From Actinobacteria bacterium IMCC19121 (GTDB lineage Bacteria > Actinomycetota > Actinomycetes > Nanopelagicales > Nanopelagicaceae): DNA of 64,000 nt. The stretch is taken from NCBI GenBank assembly GCA_002284895.1, contig CP015605.1, forward strand, positions 744,001 to 808,000. Reading direction: 5' to 3'. The number at the start of each line of letters is the position of its first letter. Position 1 is the stretch's first letter. Under the pieces are notes generated by a model. That model worked only from the letters and a program-made list of their open reading frames with translations, did no database searches and had not been told where the DNA came from. Positions 11,252 to 20,555 of this stretch are shown here, in pieces. A program made the position numbers and the translations under genes.

Positions 11252-11279
11252 GGCTCGCGAATCCATCGCGGTAAAAGCC
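11252..11279 (+). promoter_or_regulatory. Nested hairpin in the 5' leader of rne
   Basis: The 163-base gap between rodA and rne is the longest gene-free stretch in the window. In it, CGCGA (11,256-11,260) pairs with TCGCG (11,266-11,270), enclosed by GGCT (11,252-11,255) pairing with AGCC (11,276-11,279). This gives a two-tier stem near the expected 5' end of the rne transcript. RNase E leaders in other bacteria carry structures that mediate autoregulation, so a similar role is possible; that is inference. CATACT at 11,226-11,231 could be a -10 box upstream. Confidence 0.35.
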
Positions 11280-11363
11280 CAGCGCGAACAGGTAAGAAAA
11301 ACCTAAAACAGGGATTTTTTAACGAGATAAGCGTTCTAAAAGACGCATAGAGGATTTGGTGCC

Positions 11364-13454
11364 ATGGCTATTGAGCCTAAAACACCGCGCAAGCGTGCGG
11401 TTAAGAAAACTTCGGCTAAGGCTGAAGCAAAAACTACTGAAGTAACAACCGATGAACCAAAGAAGGCTACGCGCAAAAAAGCAGCTATCCCGGTTCCAGT
11501 ATTTCAAGCAGCCCCTGATAAGCCAGTTGCTAAAGCTGTGCGCAAAAAAGCTGAGGTCGCAGAGGCACCGGCCGCAGATGCACCGGCTGCAGATAGCGCC
11601 GAACGTCCAGATCGCAACCGTCGTCGCCGTCGTGGTGGCCGTGGTCGCCGCAAGCCTGGCGCAGATGTTGCAACGAATGAAGATTCAACGCAGGAAACTG
11701 GCGAAGAGGAAGTTGATAGCGATGGAACAACACATCGTCGCCGTCGCCGTCGCCGCGCAGCAGGAGATGCTGAAGGTGTAACACCAGGTGAAGTAATTGA
11801 TGAAGATGGTGTTGTAACAGTTGTTAAGGTCCGTGAAGTTCGCGAGCGTCCTGCTCGTCCAGCACGCACCGAGCGCCCAGATCGCAATGATCGTCGTGGG
11901 GGACGTCGTGATCGCAACGATCGCAATGACCGTGGCGCTCGCTCTGAATACCGCGAGCCATATCGCAAGCGCCCAACAGTTATTACTGATGGTGAATTCT
12001 TAGCCCGACGTGAAAACGTAGATCGCGAAATGCTTGTTCGACAGATTGCAGATCGCACACAAATCGCTGTTATTGAAGATGGCGTGATGGTTGAGCACTA
12101 TGTGAATCGCAATAGCAACGTTTCATACGTTGGTAACGTGTATTTGGGTCGCGTTCAAAACGTTCTTCCATCTATGGAAGCTGCATTCGTTGATATTGGT
12201 AAGGGTCGTAATGCTGTGTTGTATGCCGGTGAAGTTAACTGGGATGCTGCAGGAATTTCTGAATCTGAACCACGCAAAATTGAAACTGTATTAAAGACTG
12301 GCCAGCCAGTGTTAGTACAAGTTACAAAAGATCCTATTGGTCAAAAGGGTGCGCGTTTAACTAGCCAAATTTCATTGCCAGGACGCTATGTTGTTTATGT
12401 CCCAGGTGGCGGAATGTCTGGTATTTCAAAGCGTTTACCTGAAACTGAGCGCACACGCCTGAAAGCAATTTTGAAGAACTTAATCCCAGAAGAAGCTGGC
12501 GTCATTGTTCGCACAGCTGCTGAAGGAGTGAGTGAAGAAGATTTAACCAGTGATGTGGCACGTCTTAAAGCTCAATGGAATGACATCTATGCCAAGACTC
12601 AAAACACAAACTTTAATCCTCCAGTTGCCCTCTACCAAGAGCCAGATCTTGCTGTTCGAGTCATCCGAGATATTTTCAATGAGGATTTCCGCAAGCTCAC
12701 TGTGCAAGGTGCAACTGCTTGGGATGAAGTAACTAGTTATCTTGGCTTTATTGCCCCAGAGCTAACAACAAAGATTGAAAAATACACAGGCACCGGTGAT
12801 CTATTTGCAGACTTTAGAGTCGAAGAGCAGCTGGCTAAGGCATTTGATCGCAAGGTCTACCTGCCTTCAGGTGGCTCACTTGTTATTGATCGCACTGAGG
12901 CAATGATTGTTATCGACGTTAACACCGGTAAGTTCATTGGTAAGGGCGGAAACCTTGAAGAGACTGTTACTAAGAACAACTTAGAAGCAGCTGAAGAAAT
13001 TGCTCGCCAACTTCGTCTTCGTGACTTAGGTGGAATTGTTGTTATCGACTTCATCGATATGATTTTGGAATCAAACCGCGAGATGGTTTTGCGCCGACTC
13101 GTTGAATGCTTAGGTCGAGATCGCACCAAGCACCAGGTTGCAGAAGTTACATCCCTTGGTCTTGTTCAAATGACACGCAAGCGTGTTGGACAGGGACTCA
13201 TTGAAGCTTTCTCAACTACATGTGATTCATGTAGCGGACGTGGAATTCATATTCATATGGAGCCTGTGAAGATGAAGGCACCAATGCCACAACTAGATGT
13301 TCCATCATCACAACATGAAGATGCAGAGGAAAAAGATGCCACCGAGCATGAATTCCATGAATCTTTAAATGATGAGCAAGCACCTGTTGAGACCAAGCCA
13401 GCTGGTGGGCGAAAGCGCCGCCGAGCAGCCTCCTCAGGCATAATTACCGCTTGA
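11364..13454 (+). CDS. rne: Ribonuclease E/G
   Basis: Endoribonuclease that initiates mRNA decay and rRNA/tRNA processing. The 696-residue protein begins with about 215 residues of low-complexity lysine/alanine- then arginine/aspartate-rich sequence, with several arginine blocks (RRRRRGGRGRR, HRRRRRRRA). The conserved core follows: an S1 domain (VGNVYLGRVQNVLPSMEAAFVDIGKGRNAVLY), a 5' sensor/RNase H region and the catalytic DNase I-like part (MIVIDVNTGKFIG, with the DFIDM magnesium site). The zinc-link equivalent is CDSCSGRG. The N-terminal placement of the basic disordered arm is typical of actinobacterial RNase E. In most actinobacteria rplU-rpmA-obgE follow; here rpsT follows instead. The start is ATG at 11,364. 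Confidence 0.95.
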   Translation: MAIEPKTPRKRAVKKTSAKAEAKTTEVTTDEPKKATRKKAAIPVPVFQAAPDKPVAKAVRKKAEVAEAPAADAPAADSAERPDRNRRRRRGGRGRRKPGADVATNEDSTQETGEEEVDSDGTTHRRRRRRRAAGDAEGVTPGEVIDEDGVVTVVKVREVRERPARPARTERPDRNDRRGGRRDRNDRNDRGARSEYREPYRKRPTVITDGEFLARRENVDREMLVRQIADRTQIAVIEDGVMVEHYVNRNSNVSYVGNVYLGRVQNVLPSMEAAFVDIGKGRNAVLYAGEVNWDAAGISESEPRKIETVLKTGQPVLVQVTKDPIGQKGARLTSQISLPGRYVVYVPGGGMSGISKRLPETERTRLKAILKNLIPEEAGVIVRTAAEGVSEEDLTSDVARLKAQWNDIYAKTQNTNFNPPVALYQEPDLAVRVIRDIFNEDFRKLTVQGATAWDEVTSYLGFIAPELTTKIEKYTGTGDLFADFRVEEQLAKAFDRKVYLPSGGSLVIDRTEAMIVIDVNTGKFIGKGGNLEETVTKNNLEAAEEIARQLRLRDLGGIVVIDFIDMILESNREMVLRRLVECLGRDRTKHQVAEVTSLGLVQMTRKRVGQGLIEAFSTTCDSCSGRGIHIHMEPVKMKAPMPQLDVPSSQHEDAEEKDATEHEFHESLNDEQAPVETKPAGGRKRRRAASSGIITA

Positions 13455-13525
13455 TTTGAGCCTTCGGGCCCTAACAGGTAACCTTTACCCTTCAACACAC
13501 ACCTAGAAGTTCGGAGTACTACAGC

Positions 13526-13795
13526 GTGGCAAATATCAAGTCTCAGATTAAGCGCATTAAGACTAACGAGAAGGCACGCCTTCGCAATAAGTCTGTGGGC
13601 TCATCTATCAAGACCGCTGTCCGTAAATTCCGTGAGGCAGTTAGCGCAGGAGATTCATCTGCAATCACAACTGAACTTCGCACAGCTTCAAAGGCTCTAG
13701 ATGTTGCTGTTCAAAAGGGTGTTCTTCACAAGAACACTGCAGCAAACAAGAAGTCATCAATGGCTAAGGCAGCTTCCAAAGCCGGCGCACGTTAA
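13526..13795 (+). CDS. rpsT: 30S ribosomal protein S20
   Basis: Small basic protein that binds 16S rRNA in the body of the 30S subunit. The 89-residue sequence begins [21 protein letters not shown] after a GTG start and is rich in lysine, arginine and alanine, as in all S20 proteins. It sits 71 bases after rne with a GGAG ribosome binding site about 8 bases upstream. It is followed by lepA, the usual rpsT-lepA neighbourhood in actinobacteria. Confidence 0.97.
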   Translation: MANIKSQIKRIKTNEKARLRNKSVGSSIKTAVRKFREAVSAGDSSAITTELRTASKALDVAVQKGVLHKNTAANKKSSMAKAASKAGAR

Positions 13796-13827
13796 TTTTT
13801 CTTCGATCTTAAAGCGAGGCTAGGTTC

Positions 13828-15702
13828 ATGCCTGCAATTTCACTTGCTAAGGCGCCGCAACCAGCAGCAACTAATCCGGCGCAGATACGTAACTTCTGCA
13901 TCATTGCCCATATTGATCACGGTAAATCAACTCTTGCCGATCGTATGTTGGGAATCACCGAAGTAGTAGAAGCTCGCAATATGCGTGCACAGTATCTGGA
14001 TCGTATGGATATCGAACGCGAACGCGGAATCACAATCAAATCTCAAGCAGTACGTCTGCCATGGCGCAGTGGAATCGATGGACAGGAATACATCCTGAAC
14101 ATGATTGACACACCGGGCCACGTTGACTTCACCTATGAAGTTTCGCGCTCACTGGCTGCCTGTGAAGGCGCAGTTCTTCTTGTGGATTGCGCTCAAGGAA
14201 TTGAAGCTCAGACTCTGGCAAATCTTTATTTAGCGATGGAAAATAACCTAACAATTATTCCTGTGCTCAACAAAATCGATCTTCCTAACGCTCAACCTGA
14301 AAAGTTTGCTGCCGAGCTAGCAAAGCTCATTGGTTGTGAGCCAGAGGATTGTTTGCGTGTTTCAGGTAAAACTGGCGATGGAGTTGCAGAACTACTTGAT
14401 CAGATCATTGCCCAAATCCCAGCGCCTGTTGGTGATGCAAGTGCACCTGCTCGCGCACTTATCTTTGACTCTGTTTATGATGCCTATCGCGGTGTTGTTA
14501 CATACGTTCGCGTAATTGACGGTCACTTATCTCCTCGTGAACAAATTCAAATGTTTTCAACTGGTGTTCGACATGAGGCCCTTGAAGTTGGCGTTATTTC
14601 ACCAGAACCAGTTGCTTCTAAAGGCCTAGGTGTTGGCGAAGTGGGCTACTTAATTACAGGTGTTAAGGATGTGCGCCAATCACGTGTGGGCGACACGATT
14701 ACTACCTATAACAACCCAACAAAGACAGCACTTGCTGGATATAAAGATCCCAAGCCAATGGTTTTCTCTGGGCTCTTTCCTCTAGATGGTGCAGATTTTC
14801 CTGTGCTTCGTGAAGCACTCGATAAGTTACAACTCAACGATGCCGCACTTGTTTATGAACCAGAGAGCTCTGCAGCTCTAGGTTTTGGTTTCCGTTGCGG
14901 TTTCCTGGGCTTGCTTCACATGGAGATTGTGCGTGAGAGACTTGAGCGCGAACACAAACTCAATTTGATCTCAACAGCGCCTAACGTTGTATACAACGTA
15001 GTGATGGATGATGGCAAAGAGATTCGAGTAACGAATCCTTCAGAGTTTCCTGAAGGCAAAGTTGCAACCGTATATGAGCCTATTGTGAAATCAACAATCC
15101 TGGCACCATCTGAATTCATTGGAACAATCATGGAGCTATGCCAAGAGCGCCGTGGAATCTTGCTCGGTATGGATTACATCTCAGAAGAGAGAGTTGAAAT
15201 CCGTTATGACTTACCTTTGGCAGAAATTGTCTTTGATTTCTTTGATCAACTTAAATCTCGCACGAAGGGTTATGCCTCCCTTGATTATGAAGAAAAGGGC
15301 GATGCTGAAGGCAACTTGGTCAAGGTTGATATTTTGCTTCAAGGTGAAGCCGTCGATGCATTCAGTGCAATTGTTCACCGCGATAAGGCTTATGCCTATG
15401 GCGTGATGATGACTGGCAAGCTGCGCGAACTAATACCGCGCCAGCAGTTTGAAGTTCCTATCCAGGCAGCAATTGGTTCTCGCATTATTGCTCGTGAAAG
15501 CATTCGCGCTATCCGTAAAGATGTTTTGGCTAAGTGTTATGGCGGAGATATCTCACGTAAGCGAAAGCTTTTGGAGAAGCAAAAAGAAGGTAAGAAGCGC
15601 ATGAAGATGGTAGGACGCGTTGAAGTTCCACAAGAGGCTTTCGTAGCAGCACTTGCGACCGATGCAGATATTGAAAAGGTCAAGGCTGCTCGAAAGAGCT
15701 AA
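13828..15702 (+). CDS. lepA: Elongation factor 4 (LepA)
   Basis: Ribosome-associated GTPase involved in translation under stress and 30S maturation. The 624-residue protein has the G1 motif AHIDHGKST at about residues 28-36, the RGITIK switch segment, G3 DTPGHVDF and G4 NKIDLP. It then has domain II, the EF-G-like domains III and V, and the LepA-specific C-terminal domain ([23 protein letters not shown], then the basic [22 protein letters not shown]). ATG at 13,828 is preceded by AGCGAGG. Very secure identification. Confidence 0.98.
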   Translation: MPAISLAKAPQPAATNPAQIRNFCIIAHIDHGKSTLADRMLGITEVVEARNMRAQYLDRMDIERERGITIKSQAVRLPWRSGIDGQEYILNMIDTPGHVDFTYEVSRSLAACEGAVLLVDCAQGIEAQTLANLYLAMENNLTIIPVLNKIDLPNAQPEKFAAELAKLIGCEPEDCLRVSGKTGDGVAELLDQIIAQIPAPVGDASAPARALIFDSVYDAYRGVVTYVRVIDGHLSPREQIQMFSTGVRHEALEVGVISPEPVASKGLGVGEVGYLITGVKDVRQSRVGDTITTYNNPTKTALAGYKDPKPMVFSGLFPLDGADFPVLREALDKLQLNDAALVYEPESSAALGFGFRCGFLGLLHMEIVRERLEREHKLNLISTAPNVVYNVVMDDGKEIRVTNPSEFPEGKVATVYEPIVKSTILAPSEFIGTIMELCQERRGILLGMDYISEERVEIRYDLPLAEIVFDFFDQLKSRTKGYASLDYEEKGDAEGNLVKVDILLQGEAVDAFSAIVHRDKAYAYGVMMTGKLRELIPRQQFEVPIQAAIGSRIIARESIRAIRKDVLAKCYGGDISRKRKLLEKQKEGKKRMKMVGRVEVPQEAFVAALATDADIEKVKAARKS

Positions 15703-15757
15703 CTCAAAAGCTTGTCTGGCTCTTCCAATTAAAATTGAGCAGTCTTATCCTTTACCC

Positions 15758-16795
15758 GTGAGGGTTTTATTGAGATCTTGCATCGCTATCTCTGTGATTC
15801 TTGCCTCTTTTACGGCTCTTAATTCAACATTTGCTGCCGGTCCCCAGGGTCCAAGTTGTGGCACCTACAAAGTGAGTAAGAATGCAGTAATAGTCGGTCA
15901 AAGTTTCCCCAAGGGCACATATGAGATACATGCCACCGGAATCTCGTGCAGCAAAGTGCTAGGTAGTAAAGGATTATTTGCACAGTTTCTTAAACTTAAG
16001 GTAAATGCTGCACTACCAAAGCCCTGGGTCTTGCTTGCCGATGCAGTCGGTGCACCAAAGTTTTCATCAGGACCAGGTGTTGGATTTCGTGCTCAGTTGA
16101 TTGTACCCACTCCAACTCCGTCACCAACTCCGTCACCAACTCCGTCACCAACTCCGTCACCAACTCCGTCAATCGATAATACCATTGCAGAAAAACTGGC
16201 AGCCGAGCGTGCTGCAGTTGGAAAGTTGGCAGCGGAAAAAGCTAGTGCTTATAGGGCAACTCTTTCGCAATGTCCAAACACTGGAAAGTGTGTTGTTGGA
16301 AATATAGGACCTGGTGGAGGAATCGTTTTCTATGTTGCATCAAGTCCACAATCGTGGGGACAGTATTTGGAGGTAGCACCAGCAACTTGGGCAGGAGATT
16401 ATTTTGATCCTTATCAACCGTGGTGCACTGTGGGCAATTCTCTTCTTGCAGCATTTTTTAATGAGCCAGAAGCTGTTAAAAAGAACTCCTCAAAAATTGG
16501 TTCAGGAAAAGCCAATACTGAACTTATGCTTTCAACCTGTGTGGCTGGAATAGCAAACACTGTGCGCAGTTATCGAGGTGGTGGTAAATCTGACTGGTAC
16601 TTGCCATCTGCAGATGAATTGTCAGAGATGCTCAAAAACACAGCTGTAATTGCTGACTTTTCTATTAGTTCGTATTGGAGTTCAACTCTTGCCCCTATAT
16701 ACGGAGGTTGGGATCAAATTATTTTTGGAGGCACTAACTACACAAGCGATGAGACTTCAGCCGGCTCAGTTCGGCCAATTAGAGCCTCTGGGTAA
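15758..16795 (+). CDS. Secreted Pro-Thr-Ser repeat protein with C-terminal Lcl (DUF1566-type) domain
   Basis: A 345-residue exported protein if started at GTG 15,758. The frame is open further back into lepA, but the GTG places a good signal peptide at the N-terminus (RVLLRSCIAIS...FTALNSTFAA, cleavage after AA near residue 25-27). The first ~110 residues hold two cysteines and no family I recognise. Next comes a linker made of TPSP units encoded by five 12-base DNA repeats, then a short helical alanine/lysine stretch. The C-terminal half begins CVVGNIGPGGGIVFYVA and ends SDWYLPSADELSEML...YWSSTLA...VRPIRA, which matches the Lcl C-terminal/DUF1566 pattern found in surface and secreted proteins. 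Function is unknown; a cell-envelope or adhesion role is a guess. It is isolated among housekeeping genes. Confidence 0.75.
   Translation: MRVLLRSCIAISVILASFTALNSTFAAGPQGPSCGTYKVSKNAVIVGQSFPKGTYEIHATGISCSKVLGSKGLFAQFLKLKVNAALPKPWVLLADAVGAPKFSSGPGVGFRAQLIVPTPTPSPTPSPTPSPTPSPTPSIDNTIAEKLAAERAAVGKLAAEKASAYRATLSQCPNTGKCVVGNIGPGGGIVFYVASSPQSWGQYLEVAPATWAGDYFDPYQPWCTVGNSLLAAFFNEPEAVKKNSSKIGSGKANTELMLSTCVAGIANTVRSYRGGGKSDWYLPSADELSEMLKNTAVIADFSISSYWSSTLAPIYGGWDQIIFGGTNYTSDETSAGSVRPIRASG
16112..16171 (+). repeat. Five tandem copies of a 12-base repeat (CCAACTCCGTCA)
   Basis: Five exact 12-base units in register with the reading frame encode the TPSP linker of the secreted protein. The first units are preceded by a degenerate copy. 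Perfect identity between copies suggests recent slippage, so linker length may vary between strains. Confidence 0.95.
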
Positions 16796-16870
16796 AGATC
16801 TCGGATGTGATGAGGTCAAAAGTAAGTAAGATGTGGGTATTGCCTACGGAGAAATGTTGAAACAAAACCC

Positions 16871-17995
16871 ATGCAGAGTATAAGTTTCTATGTACATATC
16901 CCGTACTGCATAAAGCGATGCGGCTACTGTGATTTCAACACATACACCCCGTCAGAGCTCCAAGATGGTGCAACCCTTGAAATCGTCAGCAATGACTACA
17001 TCGATGCAGTCTTAAAAGAGTTAGACGCTGCGCCTAAAGATTCTGTTCCAACAATCTTCTTTGGCGGAGGCACACCATCTTTGCTTCCAGCCGATGATCT
17101 AGGGCGAGTAATTGCTGCCATTAAAGCTCGCAATGGTTTGAGCACAGATTGTGAAATAACTCTTGAAGCCAATCCTGATTCAGTAACAAAAGAGAAGTTA
17201 GAGCGCTACTTAGAAGTGGGATTTAATCGCATCTCATTTGGTATGCAATCTGCTAAACCACATGTATTGACAGTCCTTGATCGCACACACAACCCTGAGA
17301 ACGTTAAGCGCGCAGTTGATATGGCACGCGCCGCAGGATTTAAAAGCATTAGCGTTGACTTAATTTATGGAACCCCAGGTGAATCCTTAGATGATTGGCG
17401 TGAAAGCGTCCAAGCTGCACTTGATCTAGATATCGATCACATCAGCGCATATGCACTCATTGTTGAAACTGGAACAAAGTTAGCTGCCCAAATTAAACGT
17501 GGTGATCTATCAATGCCAGATGATGATTTGATGGCAGATATGTATTTACTAGTGGATCAAATGTGTGAAGCACGTGGGCTGAGCTGGTATGAACTCTCTA
17601 ACTGGTCAAAGCCTTCTCATGAATGCCGTCACAACATTGCTTACTGGGAAAATAGAAACTGGTGGGGACTTGGGCCAGGAGCACATTCTCACGTTGATGG
17701 AAAGCGCTTTTGGAATGTTAAGCACCCTAATGCCTATAAAGAAAAGCTGTTTGCTTCACAATCACCTATTCATGAAAGTGAAGATTTAACCTCAGAACAA
17801 AAAGCTCGAGAATCAATCATGCTGGGGATTCGTATGCGAGATGGTTTGCAGATTTCACTACTGGAGCCGCATCAACTAGAGCTTCTAGGGACTTATCGTG
17901 AAAATGGATATATCGAACTGCGTGATGATCGCGTCTTGTTGACTCCAGTGGGGCGCTTGATTGCAGATCGAATCGTGCGAGAAATAACTTTCTAG
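16871..17995 (+). CDS. hemW: Radical SAM heme chaperone HemW
   Basis: HemW family (formerly annotated as oxygen-independent coproporphyrinogen oxidase HemN). The 374-residue protein has the radical SAM cluster motif CIKRCGYCDF near residues 13-22, the GGGTPSLL glycine motif, and the C-terminal HemN_C segment (ENRNWWGLGPGAHSHVDG.RFWN). The position just upstream of hrcA-dnaJ is the conserved place for hemW. The start is ATG at 16,871; the adjacent ATG at 16,856 is out of frame. HemW binds and transfers heme; true HemN activity needs extra N-terminal residues that are not seen here. Confidence 0.93.
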   Translation: MQSISFYVHIPYCIKRCGYCDFNTYTPSELQDGATLEIVSNDYIDAVLKELDAAPKDSVPTIFFGGGTPSLLPADDLGRVIAAIKARNGLSTDCEITLEANPDSVTKEKLERYLEVGFNRISFGMQSAKPHVLTVLDRTHNPENVKRAVDMARAAGFKSISVDLIYGTPGESLDDWRESVQAALDLDIDHISAYALIVETGTKLAAQIKRGDLSMPDDDLMADMYLLVDQMCEARGLSWYELSNWSKPSHECRHNIAYWENRNWWGLGPGAHSHVDGKRFWNVKHPNAYKEKLFASQSPIHESEDLTSEQKARESIMLGIRMRDGLQISLLEPHQLELLGTYRENGYIELRDDRVLLTPVGRLIADRIVREITF

Positions 17996-18010
17996 TAACC
18001 TAGGCCCACT

Positions 18011-18739
18011 ATGTCATCACGTCGCCTTGAAATCCTACGAGCAATCGTCGATGAGTACGTTTCGACGCAGGAACCAGTTGGCTCAAAGTCGATTGCCGAC
18101 CACCATGGACTCGGAATTTCACCTGCAACTATTCGAAATGAAATGGCTGTGCTTGAAGAAGAGGGCTTGATTACACAACCTCACACAAGTGCTGGTCGCA
18201 TTCCAACAGATCTTGGATATCGAGTCTTTGTTGATAAGTTAGCAACAGTTAAGCCATTATCTGCAGCCGAGCGTCGTGCTATTGAAACATTCCTTCAGGG
18301 CTCTAATGATTTGGAAGATTTATTGAAAAGATCTGCCAAGTTATTAGCAGATATTACAAAACAAGTTGCTGTTGTTACTTTCCCAATTATTGGAGAAGGC
18401 CGAGAGAAGATGGCAATATCAGGAACAGCAAACTTGGCCCGATCTGGTGAAGATTTAGGTCTTACTCTCTCACCTATTCTTGAAGCACTTGAAGAACAAG
18501 TTGTTATTTTGCGTTTGCTAGATGAGGCCCGTTCAACGGTTCACGTTCGAATCGGTAGTGAACAGAACGAGACAAATTTGCAATCAACATCATTGGTCAC
18601 AGTTGGCTATGGCGTGGAGTCTGCCCAACATGGCGCAGTAGGTGTCTTAGGGCCAACTCGAATGGATTACGCAGGGTCGATTGCTGCAGTTTCTGCAGTT
18701 GCCCGTTATGTTGGCCGTTTTATTGATGAAGGTGCATAA
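18011..18739 (+). CDS. hrcA: Heat-inducible transcription repressor HrcA, shortened form
   Basis: Repressor of groE/dnaK-type operons that binds CIRCE operators. At 242 residues it is about 100 shorter than usual (roughly 340). The N-terminal winged helix is intact (RRLEILRAIVDEYVSTQEPVGSK, SPATIRNEMAVLEEEGLI, HTSAGRIPTDLGYR). The C-terminal GAF-like domain is also present (ALEEQVVILRLL, VGVLGPTRMDYAGSIAAV, ARYVGRF). The sequence jumps directly from KQVAVVTFP to REKMAISGTANLARSG, omitting the middle region that normally holds the inserted dimerisation domain. The frame is uninterrupted, so this looks like a clean internal loss. No CIRCE element is visible upstream. dnaJ follows immediately. 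Confidence 0.93.
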   Translation: MSSRRLEILRAIVDEYVSTQEPVGSKSIADHHGLGISPATIRNEMAVLEEEGLITQPHTSAGRIPTDLGYRVFVDKLATVKPLSAAERRAIETFLQGSNDLEDLLKRSAKLLADITKQVAVVTFPIIGEGREKMAISGTANLARSGEDLGLTLSPILEALEEQVVILRLLDEARSTVHVRIGSEQNETNLQSTSLVTVGYGVESAQHGAVGVLGPTRMDYAGSIAAVSAVARYVGRFIDEGA

Positions 18740-18740
18740 G

Positions 18741-19841
18741 TTGAGCGATCATTACCAAACGCTAGGTGTTTCACGAGAAGCATCAGCTGATGAAATTAAG
18801 AAGGCTTATCGCAAGTTAGCCCGTGAACTGCATCCAGATGTGAATCCAGATCCTGCGGTGCAAGATAAATTCAAAGAAATCACTGCTGCCTATGAAGTAT
18901 TAAGTGATTCCCAAAAGCGCCAGTCATATGACATGGGCGGTAGCGCATTTGGTGGCGGCGGTTTTGGTGGTGGCTTTAGCGACATCATGGATGCATTCTT
19001 TGGTGGCGGTGGATCACGTGGACCACGTCCTCGTATGCGCGCTGGACAAGATTCACTCATACGCGTGCAAGTTGATTTACATGAAGCATGCTTTGGAACA
19101 GAGCGCGAGATAACTGTTGAAAGTGCAGTTGTGTGCCCTAAGTGCACAGGAAGTGGCTGTATTGATGGTGGACAGCCATCAACGTGTGCGGTGTGCAGAG
19201 GACGCGGTGAGACTCAACAAGTAGTTCGCTCAGTCATTGGCCAAGTGATGACATCGCGCCCATGTAATGCATGTGGTGGTTATGGAAGTGTTATTCAAAA
19301 TCCTTGTCGTGAGTGCGCCGGTGAAGGTCGAGTTCGATCTCGTCAGAACATTCAAGTAAAAATCCCTGCTGGAGTTGAAACAGGAAATCGCATTCAACTA
19401 TCAGGCCGCGGCGAAGTGGGACACGGCGGTGGACCAGCAGGAGATTTATATGTTGAAATCGTAGAAACAAATCATGACTATTTGATTCGTGAAGGCGATA
19501 CTTTGCATATGTCACTCTCGGTCTCCATGAGCGCTGCAGCTATTGGCACGACAGTTACTGTTGAATCTTTAGATGGCCCTGTTGAAGTTAATGTTAAAGC
19601 TGGCACACAAAGTGGAACACCAATAGCGATTAAGGGTAAAGGCATGACTCGCTTGCGCCATGGCGGACGTGGAGATTTAGTTGTTCACGTTGAAGTTCAA
19701 ACTCCTACAAAACTTAGTCGCGAAGAGGAAGAGCTACTGAAGAAGTTTGCAGATCTGCGTGGGGAAAAATCAGGTGATGCCCACGTGAAAAACCCTGATG
19801 GTGGAATCTTTTCCAAGATCAAAGGTGCGTTTTCCAAATAA
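18741..19841 (+). CDS. dnaJ: Chaperone protein DnaJ
   Basis: Hsp40 co-chaperone of DnaK. Started at TTG 18,741, two bases after the hrcA stop, the protein is 366 residues and begins SDHYQTLGV. This gives a proper J domain with LHPDVNPD (HPD motif). The open frame extends upstream into hrcA but that part has no homology. A glycine/phenylalanine-rich linker (GGGGFGGGFSD) follows, then four zinc-finger repeats CPKCTGSG, CAVCRGRG, CNACGGYG and CRECAGEG, then the C-terminal substrate-binding domains. The tail ends in a short lysine-rich segment. This is the hrcA-linked DnaJ2-type copy of actinobacteria. Confidence 0.96.
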   Translation: MSDHYQTLGVSREASADEIKKAYRKLARELHPDVNPDPAVQDKFKEITAAYEVLSDSQKRQSYDMGGSAFGGGGFGGGFSDIMDAFFGGGGSRGPRPRMRAGQDSLIRVQVDLHEACFGTEREITVESAVVCPKCTGSGCIDGGQPSTCAVCRGRGETQQVVRSVIGQVMTSRPCNACGGYGSVIQNPCRECAGEGRVRSRQNIQVKIPAGVETGNRIQLSGRGEVGHGGGPAGDLYVEIVETNHDYLIREGDTLHMSLSVSMSAAAIGTTVTVESLDGPVEVNVKAGTQSGTPIAIKGKGMTRLRHGGRGDLVVHVEVQTPTKLSREEEELLKKFADLRGEKSGDAHVKNPDGGIFSKIKGAFSK

Positions 19842-20551
19842 TGTTGACTCTATTTTTCGTCGATGACCTGCCCACAACAGTGGGGCAGATATATGAATTT
19901 GATAATGAAGATGCAAACCATGCCGTGCGCGTATTGCGCATGAAAGCTGGGGATTTGTTCATGCTCAGTGATGGGCAAGGCAGTTGGAGTCAGGTCAAAG
20001 CCTTTGCAGTTAAGAAGAAGTCTCTTGAAGTTGAGGTTATGGCCTCTGGTTTTCAAGAGGCGCTTCCAACGACAATTACAGTCGTTCAGGCGTTACCGAA
20101 GAGTGATAGAGCCAAAGAGGCAATTGAGCTATTAACTGAAGCCGGAGTTGATCGCATCGTTCCATGGCAAGCAGCTCGCAGTATCGGCAAAGTCTCTGAA
20201 AAGTTCTCAGTTACTGCACGTGAGGCAAGTAAGCAATCACGCAGATTACGTATTCCAGAAATTACAGATATAGCAACTACCCAACAGATTTGTGAAGCGA
20301 TTAAGTTGAGTGATTTAGCGGTAGTTTTCCATGAAAGCACAACGACAAAGCTCAGTGATGCAATCTCTTCTCATAATGTCACAAATCTTCTTGTCATCAT
20401 CGGACCTGAGGGTGGAATAACACCAACTGAGCTTGATCAATTTGTTGAAGCAGGGGCAAAGGTTGCATTGATGGGTCGGCCAATTTTGCGCTCGGCACAT
20501 GCAGGTATTGCAGCAGTGGCGGCAATTTCAGCCCTGCTCAAGGTATGGTAA
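19841..20551 (+). CDS. rsmE: 16S rRNA (uracil1498-N3)-methyltransferase RsmE
   Basis: SPOUT-class methyltransferase that modifies U1498 in 16S rRNA. The 236-residue protein has an N-terminal PUA-like part (HAVRVLRMKAGD) and the SPOUT knot with ALPKSDRAKEAIELLTEAGVDRIVPW, the SAM-binding loop IGPEGGITPTEL and LMGRPILRSAHAGIAAVAAISAL (LGxRILRTETA equivalent, here altered to RPILRSAHA). The start codon overlaps the dnaJ stop by one base (TAATG). The dnaJ-rsmE-HIT order is standard for actinobacteria. Confidence 0.94.
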   Translation: MLTLFFVDDLPTTVGQIYEFDNEDANHAVRVLRMKAGDLFMLSDGQGSWSQVKAFAVKKKSLEVEVMASGFQEALPTTITVVQALPKSDRAKEAIELLTEAGVDRIVPWQAARSIGKVSEKFSVTAREASKQSRRLRIPEITDIATTQQICEAIKLSDLAVVFHESTTTKLSDAISSHNVTNLLVIIGPEGGITPTELDQFVEAGAKVALMGRPILRSAHAGIAAVAAISALLKVW

Positions 20552-20555
20552 TTAC

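Noticed and set aside
11504-12058. Arginine-rich open frame on the minus strand opposite the start of rne.
   Set aside because: It is a mirror of the arginine/aspartate-rich coding of the RNase E N-terminal arm; no ribosome binding site and no independent homology.
16112-16171. Short tandem repeats considered as a CRISPR or regulatory iteron array.
   Set aside because: Units of 12 bases without spacers, in frame and encoding a Pro-Thr-Ser linker.
17990-18015. CIRCE operator (TTAGCACTC-N9-GAGTGCTAA) expected near hrcA.
   Set aside because: Only 15 bases separate hemW and hrcA and none resembles CIRCE; hrcA seems to be part of a longer transcript.
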